From positions 761,001 through 825,000 of the forward strand of contig JAPFFF010000020.1 of assembly GCA_039105265.1 (NCBI GenBank): DNA of 64,000 nucleotides, in the 5' to 3' direction. A program made the position numbers and the translations under genes. Numbering within the stretch: position 1 is the stretch's first letter; every line of letters starts with the position of its first letter. Below the pieces are notes generated by a model. That model did not search any database, was not told the DNA's origin, and saw only the letters and a list, made by a program, of their open reading frames with translations. The stretch is from Tritrichomonas musculus. Taxonomy: Eukaryota; Parabasalia; Tritrichomonadida; Tritrichomonadidae. Shown one piece after another: positions 59,579 through 64,000 of the stretch.

Positions 59579-62212
59579 TTGAAAACAATAACAGTGTTAG
59601 GTTTTAATTCATCACGATTTGATTCAAACTTATTCAAAGAGCAATTGATTAAAAATCATTGGTCAATCGATAGCGGAATGATTGGAACTGCTACATCATT
59701 GAAACAATTCATATTGAAATCATCAAAATATCCTATTCGATTACGATTCATTGATGCACAAGCATTTGTTGCTGGAGGAACACTCAAACAGTTTGGAATT
59801 GATTTTGGCGGTATATCTAACAGTTCGAAAGGTGTATTTCCTTATGAAGCAATCAACAGTGATAATTTTAATGAAGTGTTGTCAAAGAGTGAACCATTTG
59901 AATACAAAGACTTTTACAGTTATCTCAATCAAAAGAATCCATTAACGAAAGCCGATTATGAAGAGTATTTGATTGATTCAAAGAGGTTTGCAACACGTTG
60001 GGATTACCTGTTATCATACAATGACAATGATGTTGAAATGATGATTAAACCGATTGACAACCTTATTCAAATGAATGCTGAATACAAAGTTGATTTGATT
60101 AGCAATCTTTCATTGTCGAAGAATGCTTCATGTATCAAATATGCTCTTGCTTATAAAGATTTCAATCCGAAGAACGACTATGAAATCATCAATAAATCAA
60201 ACACATTTAAACCAACAATGAAATGGTGGTCAAATAAATGTGATAACTATCGAAAACAAGACATGAAACATAATTTTTGCTTGCAAAAAGGAGATTCATC
60301 GACCCAATCCAATCAAAATCAACGCGATATATCAAAATGTGTTGGTGAAAAGGATTTTGAAGCTTTAATGAAATTGTACAATTCAAATGAAACAGGTAAA
60401 TGTCATTTGTGTGGTGAACACTTTACTTACAACAACAAACCAACACTAGACAGAATAGATAACAACAAAGGACATCAGATTGATAACTGCCTACTGGCTT
60501 GTGCTGAATGTAATCGTTTGAGACAAAGAGATGACGAAAAGATAACAAGAACCAAAATACAATTGAAGAAATTTTGCAAGCTCCATCACCTGCCAACACT
60601 CATAACTGATGAAAAAGAATACTACAACTTGAGAGAGAACATAACGGGAGGGTTATCAAATGTACTTCATCGAGTGAACATCAGAGGTCAAACATTAATT
60701 AATAAACTCAAATATGATGCTATCAATGACAGAATCATCAGCTATGACACTTCAAGCATAGTTTCACACGTTGCTGGTATTGATTTCAATTCATTATATC
60801 CTTCATCATTCAGTTCAGTAAAACATTCATTCAATCCCTATCACGGAGGAATCATGTACATGCCAGGTTCATTTATAAAACGATTTGATGTTTATGATGA
60901 AGATGGAAACAAGAATGAAAAGGTTCTCAATGCTGCAATGAATATCATTCAATCAAAGAAGCGATTTGATGCAAACCCTGAGTTTATATTCAAAGCTGAA
61001 GTCAAATTGAGATGTCCAAAGAATAAAATCAATGATTTGATTAACTTTCCCCCTGTGTTTAGAAATATCAATATAATGAATGATGAACAAACGATTGGAA
61101 GTTATATGTACAAATACATGAAAGACAATAAACTGAATTCAGCAGATAAAGAAACAAGAAAGCTGACAATGTTGCTTGATACATGTGGTACATTTATGAC
61201 GTTCTCGAATTATTATTTATGGTTTTTAATTGACCACGGGCTTATTGTTGATGACATTAAGAGCTTAAGTTTATACGAGGCACATGACGGATTCAATCAA
61301 TTTGTTTGTGAGTTTATGAAGAAGCGTCAGGATATATTGTCGGGAAAGGCACACGGGAAAGCTGCTAACGGCAGCCTTGCAAACGAAGTTTGTAACGAAA
61401 AGTTTTACAAGATTAGCATGAATGGTTCTTACGGATATGACGGAATGAATTCAGAGAACTTCAACAAAATCAGAATTGTTGATAAAAATAAAGCCTTTCA
61501 ATTGATTGCATCCGATACTTATCGCAATGGATGTAAATTGTCAAATGATTGTTATTTGATACAATCACAACCTCATTCATTCAAATGTAATACATGTCTT
61601 CAGGAATCATTCTTCACATTAGACAATGCGAAATATTGGTATTTGACTTTTCTTTATGACTTTCTTTACAAATGCATTGACATGAATAAGATTCATTTTA
61701 ACTCGGTCGATACAGACAGCCTTTACATGTCTATCGCTGGTGATATGAATAAACCGATTGACCAGTTGTTTGATTACGTCATCAAAGACAAATCATTTTA
61801 TGATAAACACATTTATAGCTTCATGCCAAATCCTGCAATCAATGATGTATATGATGAGAAAAAGATACTCGGATGCTGTGTTGAGAAGTTTGGAGCAAAT
61901 CAAGTTGCTTTATGTGCCAAGTGTTATACCATTTGGTCAGATGACAAAACAATTTCATTAAAGCTCAAAGGTGTTTCATTGAAGAAGAACAACATCAAAT
62001 CAACTGATTACAAAAATGTCATTGACAGACAAACAATAATGAAAGGCAAGAACATAAACCTTCAAATGAATTCACAACTGATGAGTAAGATAACTGTTAT
62101 CAAAAATGCCTTAACAGCAGCTCATACAAAAATGTTGGTTTTATCGAATCATTGTTGCTGTCCTTATGTCAATGGTTTCACTGCAAAGGATTATTTCATT
62201 GAAAACCATTAA
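59579..62212 (+). CDS. DNA polymerase B (Polinton type), C-terminal part with HNH insert
   Basis: This frame is the continuation of the polymerase; its nominal start (TTG at 59579) is not a real initiation site. VLGFNSSRFDSNLF (residues 6-19) is Exo II and LSYNDNDVEMM (145-155) is Exo III. Residues ~275-315 are an HNH-type domain: CHLCGEHF, LDRIDNNKGHQIDN, CLLACAECNRLR, with four zinc-binding Cys. Then come palm motif A, GIDFNSLYPSS (D402), motif B region FYKISMNGSYGYDG (609-622), and motif C, NSVDTDSLYM (D711, D713). All catalytic residues are present. GC-rich hairpins encode residues ~590-607 (KAHGKAANGSLANEVCNEKF), just before motif B. This family replicates Maverick DNA, probably by protein priming. 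Confidence 0.85.
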   Translation: MKTITVLGFNSSRFDSNLFKEQLIKNHWSIDSGMIGTATSLKQFILKSSKYPIRLRFIDAQAFVAGGTLKQFGIDFGGISNSSKGVFPYEAINSDNFNEVLSKSEPFEYKDFYSYLNQKNPLTKADYEEYLIDSKRFATRWDYLLSYNDNDVEMMIKPIDNLIQMNAEYKVDLISNLSLSKNASCIKYALAYKDFNPKNDYEIINKSNTFKPTMKWWSNKCDNYRKQDMKHNFCLQKGDSSTQSNQNQRDISKCVGEKDFEALMKLYNSNETGKCHLCGEHFTYNNKPTLDRIDNNKGHQIDNCLLACAECNRLRQRDDEKITRTKIQLKKFCKLHHLPTLITDEKEYYNLRENITGGLSNVLHRVNIRGQTLINKLKYDAINDRIISYDTSSIVSHVAGIDFNSLYPSSFSSVKHSFNPYHGGIMYMPGSFIKRFDVYDEDGNKNEKVLNAAMNIIQSKKRFDANPEFIFKAEVKLRCPKNKINDLINFPPVFRNINIMNDEQTIGSYMYKYMKDNKLNSADKETRKLTMLLDTCGTFMTFSNYYLWFLIDHGLIVDDIKSLSLYEAHDGFNQFVCEFMKKRQDILSGKAHGKAANGSLANEVCNEKFYKISMNGSYGYDGMNSENFNKIRIVDKNKAFQLIASDTYRNGCKLSNDCYLIQSQPHSFKCNTCLQESFFTLDNAKYWYLTFLYDFLYKCIDMNKIHFNSVDTDSLYMSIAGDMNKPIDQLFDYVIKDKSFYDKHIYSFMPNPAINDVYDEKKILGCCVEKFGANQVALCAKCYTIWSDDKTISLKLKGVSLKKNNIKSTDYKNVIDRQTIMKGKNINLQMNSQLMSKITVIKNALTAAHTKMLVLSNHCCCPYVNGFTAKDYFIENH
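60273..60288. repeat. Hairpin TTTTTGC-TT-GCAAAAA within polymerase gene
   Basis: A 16-bp near-perfect palindrome encoding part of HNFCLQKGD, just before the HNH region. It resembles the second half (TTTTGC/GCAAAA) of inserts A-C. Confidence 0.5.
61361..61394 (+). repeat. Double hairpin within polymerase gene, copy D
   Basis: GCTGC-TAACG-GCAGC followed by GCAAAC-GAA-GTTTGT. It has the same two-hairpin design, with the same GAA loop, as inserts A and C but different stems. It encodes residues AANGSLANEVCN, which look inserted just upstream of polymerase motif B. Confidence 0.55.
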
Positions 62213-62290
62213 ATGTGAATGTAAGAAGTAGAAAAATATCTCTTGAATATATCAATTTATTTTTGTTGTTTTTAATATCAATGTCATCTC

Positions 62291-62749
62291 ATGATTTTGG
62301 ATTTGGATTTGACACAAAAATATAACATCATCAATAAACAATATAAATCAATCACACGTGAGCTTGTTGATAAAATAGTTCGCAAGTTTGATGATATTGC
62401 CGATTTGTATATTAATGAATCATTCTTATCAGATAAAGAAAAGGAATCATTATCAAATGCATTATTGCCGAAACGTATATTGAACAATGGAGAGTATAAT
62501 GAAGCAAACTCAATATCAACAATATTGAACTTTGTGTTAAACATGTTTCTTTTCATGAATATCTATGAATGCAACGAACCTGAGAGACTATTCAAGGGCT
62601 ATACGCTTGCTGATTGGTTAATAACGAAACTTCACAAAGCATCATTAGATGATGTTAAATATAACAAAAACTTCACTGATGATAATATCATTAACACATT
62701 TAATAGATTCATCGAAATAACAGATAATGATATTTATAAATTGCTTTAA
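62291..62749 (+). CDS. Unknown Maverick protein (152 aa)
   Basis: ATG at 62291, 78 bp after the polymerase stop. The protein is entirely helical in appearance (NIINKQYKSITRELVDKIVR, then ISTILNFVLNMFLFMNIYEC) with a hydrophobic middle that could be one buried helix, and no recognised motif. A second ATG at 62281 in a shifted frame opens MSSHDFGFGFDTKI and stops after 14 codons, so the true N-terminus may have been changed by a small indel. Same strand and spacing as the polymerase and KilA-N genes. Function unknown. Confidence 0.55.
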   Translation: MILDLDLTQKYNIINKQYKSITRELVDKIVRKFDDIADLYINESFLSDKEKESLSNALLPKRILNNGEYNEANSISTILNFVLNMFLFMNIYECNEPERLFKGYTLADWLITKLHKASLDDVKYNKNFTDDNIINTFNRFIEITDNDIYKLL

Positions 62750-62758
62750 TGAAACGAG

Positions 62759-62861
62759 TGGTAGATTTCTACCATCTGAGAAATAATAATTGATAATGCT
62801 ACCCTTGGAATTCCGAGTCTAGAAAATCAATAATGAAAGTGGGTCAGTCGGAATTCCGACT
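62759..62861. repeat. Cluster of three palindromes between genes
   Basis: TGGTAGA-TT-TCTACCA (62759-62774), CTTGGAATTCCGAG (62804-62817) and the perfect 16-mer AGTCGGAATTCCGACT (62846-62861) lie in the gap between the 152-aa and KilA-N genes. The first is preceded by AATGAAACGAGT, a sequence that also precedes the palindrome inside the KilA-N gene at 63182. They could be terminator-like or the same class of mobile palindromes. Confidence 0.65.
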
Positions 62862-62945
62862 AACCAGGAGTCATTTGAAAATCAATTTATTTTTGATTTG
62901 ATTTATTTTTAAATCAATTTTTTATCAGCAATTCAAACAGCTACA

Positions 62946-63707
62946 ATGAGCAGCAACACAACAAACGCAGCCACAAACACAAATGCCACAACTCAACCAA
63001 TCAATAATGATTATGAATACATACAATACAATAAACATTTGAGAATCGTTCATTCAATCAAAGATGATATGTATCAAATGCAATCAATCATAACAGCTTG
63101 TCATTCAAATAAATTATGTAATGATTGGTTCAGAAATAAACAAACAAATGAAATCATTGATGAACTGAAGAATGAAACGAGTACGGGAATTCCCGTAGTC
63201 GAAAAGCGAGATGATTTACCCAATGGATTAAGAGGTTTTTATGTTCATCGATTGCTCGTTAATTCAGTTGCCATGTGGGCTTCACCTCGTTATTCAATAT
63301 ATATCATGAAGCTTCTTGATTCTCATTTTGAACATGAACGACAACAATTGGTTGAAGAAATACAACAAAAGAAACCACGTCTCGTACCATCTAACAAAGA
63401 ATACAATTATAAATACTTGATTTGGAAAGAGTCCAATGATGATGAAAACACAATTCTACATTTAGTGAGAAGAAACAAACGGACATTCAGAGCTGTATCA
63501 ACTCATAACAATGATAATGAAAGATTCTATTTCAAAAATAATTTGCCAATTGCAATGAGTCCAAATGAAGACATTAAAGAACTTGTCAAGAACAACTTCC
63601 CTCGTAATGATTATACCATCAATGGTTGCAACATTATAATAAAGAATGAACGGCTAGAACAATTACACACACTCATTGATGAATACTTCAACCAATTTCA
63701 ATCATGA
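62946..63707 (+). CDS. KilA-N domain protein (253 aa)
   Basis: The ATG at 62946 follows a poly-T/A leader. After a Thr/Asn-rich start (residues 1-22), residues ~25-135 match the KilA-N pattern: ACHSNKLCNDWFRNKQTNEI, then GFYVHRLLVNSVAMWASPRY and YIMKLLDSHFEHERQQLVEE. KilA-N is a DNA-binding domain common in large DNA viruses, phages and their relatives. The C-terminal ~110 residues (YLIWKESNDDENTILHLVRR and onward) look like the second domain often paired with it in DNA-virus proteins. Residues ~78-90 (ETSTGIPVVEKRD) are encoded across a perfect palindrome, TACGGGAATTCCCGTA (63182-63197), inserted without loss of frame. Probably a regulatory or DNA-binding protein of the element. Confidence 0.75.
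   Translation: MSSNTTNAATNTNATTQPINNDYEYIQYNKHLRIVHSIKDDMYQMQSIITACHSNKLCNDWFRNKQTNEIIDELKNETSTGIPVVEKRDDLPNGLRGFYVHRLLVNSVAMWASPRYSIYIMKLLDSHFEHERQQLVEEIQQKKPRLVPSNKEYNYKYLIWKESNDDENTILHLVRRNKRTFRAVSTHNNDNERFYFKNNLPIAMSPNEDIKELVKNNFPRNDYTINGCNIIIKNERLEQLHTLIDEYFNQFQS
63182..63197. repeat. Perfect 16-bp palindrome inside the KilA-N gene
   Basis: TACGGGAATTCCCGTA, preceded by AATGAAACGAG exactly as in the intergenic copy at about 62749. It shares the GGAATTCC core with 62804 and 62846. Confidence 0.7.
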
Positions 63708-63742
63708 ATGAACAAAAATAAAATGAAAATCAATCAATTGGT

Positions 63743-64000
63743 TTACTCTTTGAATACAGCTAATGTTCTTTCATCAATGATACTTGTAATGATTCCAACA
63801 GTCATTCGTTTTATTTTTGATGTTATTGCTGTCTCACCTGAAAGAACTTTCAGCTTATTGTCTTCATTATCGATAAACACCTCATCCCCGATTGAATAAC
63901 ATGATGAATCATTAACTTTGCAAATATAATCACCATGACTTGCGAATGTGATACATTTATTTTTGTCATCGATTCTCACACATATGCCGACATACTCCTT
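63743..64000 (-). CDS. Partial ORF, beta-rich protein of the Maverick
   Basis: A minus-strand frame ends at 63743 and runs open past the right window edge (the first seven visible codons read KEYVGIC). The visible 85 residues are beta-rich (KCITFASHGDYICKVNDSSC, then YSIGDEVFIDNEDNKLKVLS) with Gly-Asp turns, like a small beta-barrel or a structural-protein domain. It is convergent with the KilA-N gene, 35 bp apart. The start lies outside the window; the GTG at 63979 is only the first start-like codon in view. Family not recognised. Confidence 0.5.
   Translation of the reverse strand, partial: KEYVGICVRIDDKNKCITFASHGDYICKVNDSSCYSIGDEVFIDNEDNKLKVLSGETAITSKIKRMTVGIITSIIDERTLAVFKE

Overview
The window looks like nuclear DNA of a parabasalid protist (trichomonad), most likely Tritrichomonas or Trichomonas. 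The evidence is AT-rich DNA, a DUF3447/ankyrin gene of the type expanded in these genomes, a helical-repeat (armadillo-like) gene, Inr-like TCA start motifs a few bases before several ATGs, a Maverick/Polinton element and a MULE-type transposon. The species call is inference.

Layout. (1) 1-6106: an intact ARM-like gene (4250-5461) and decayed coding remnants. A 340-bp inverted repeat (1-340 and 5432-5771) carries the last codons and 3' flank of the ARM-like gene. (2) 6107-45585: one 39.5-kb transposable element occupies 62% of the window. It has near-identical ~120-bp terminal inverted repeats starting GGTTG, a perfect 9-bp target duplication (TTAAATCTC at 6098-6106 and 45586-45594), two enormous satellite arms in opposite orientation (24-bp family A outside, 23-bp family B inside), and a 2.2-kb centre with a frameshifted MULE-like transposase. 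The architecture is that of a foldback element such as Drosophila FB-NOF, but with arms of 21 and 16 kb. (3) 45595-53460: AT-rich DNA, a (TTA)n tract of about 140 bp, a DUF3447/ankyrin gene with a decayed ankyrin tail, and a 775-bp MITE with ~275-bp TIRs and a 10-bp target duplication. (4) About 53.5 kb to the window end: part of a Maverick/Polinton. It holds a decayed coiled-coil gene, a packaging-type P-loop ATPase, small unknown genes, a protein-primed-type DNA polymerase B split by a frameshift and carrying an internal HNH domain, a KilA-N protein and a partial ORF.

Most notable: the giant satellite-armed foldback MULE, and families of short palindromic (double-hairpin) sequences inserted inside and between Maverick genes. 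One of these lies next to the frameshift that splits the polymerase. All family assignments come from motifs read by eye; no database search was run.
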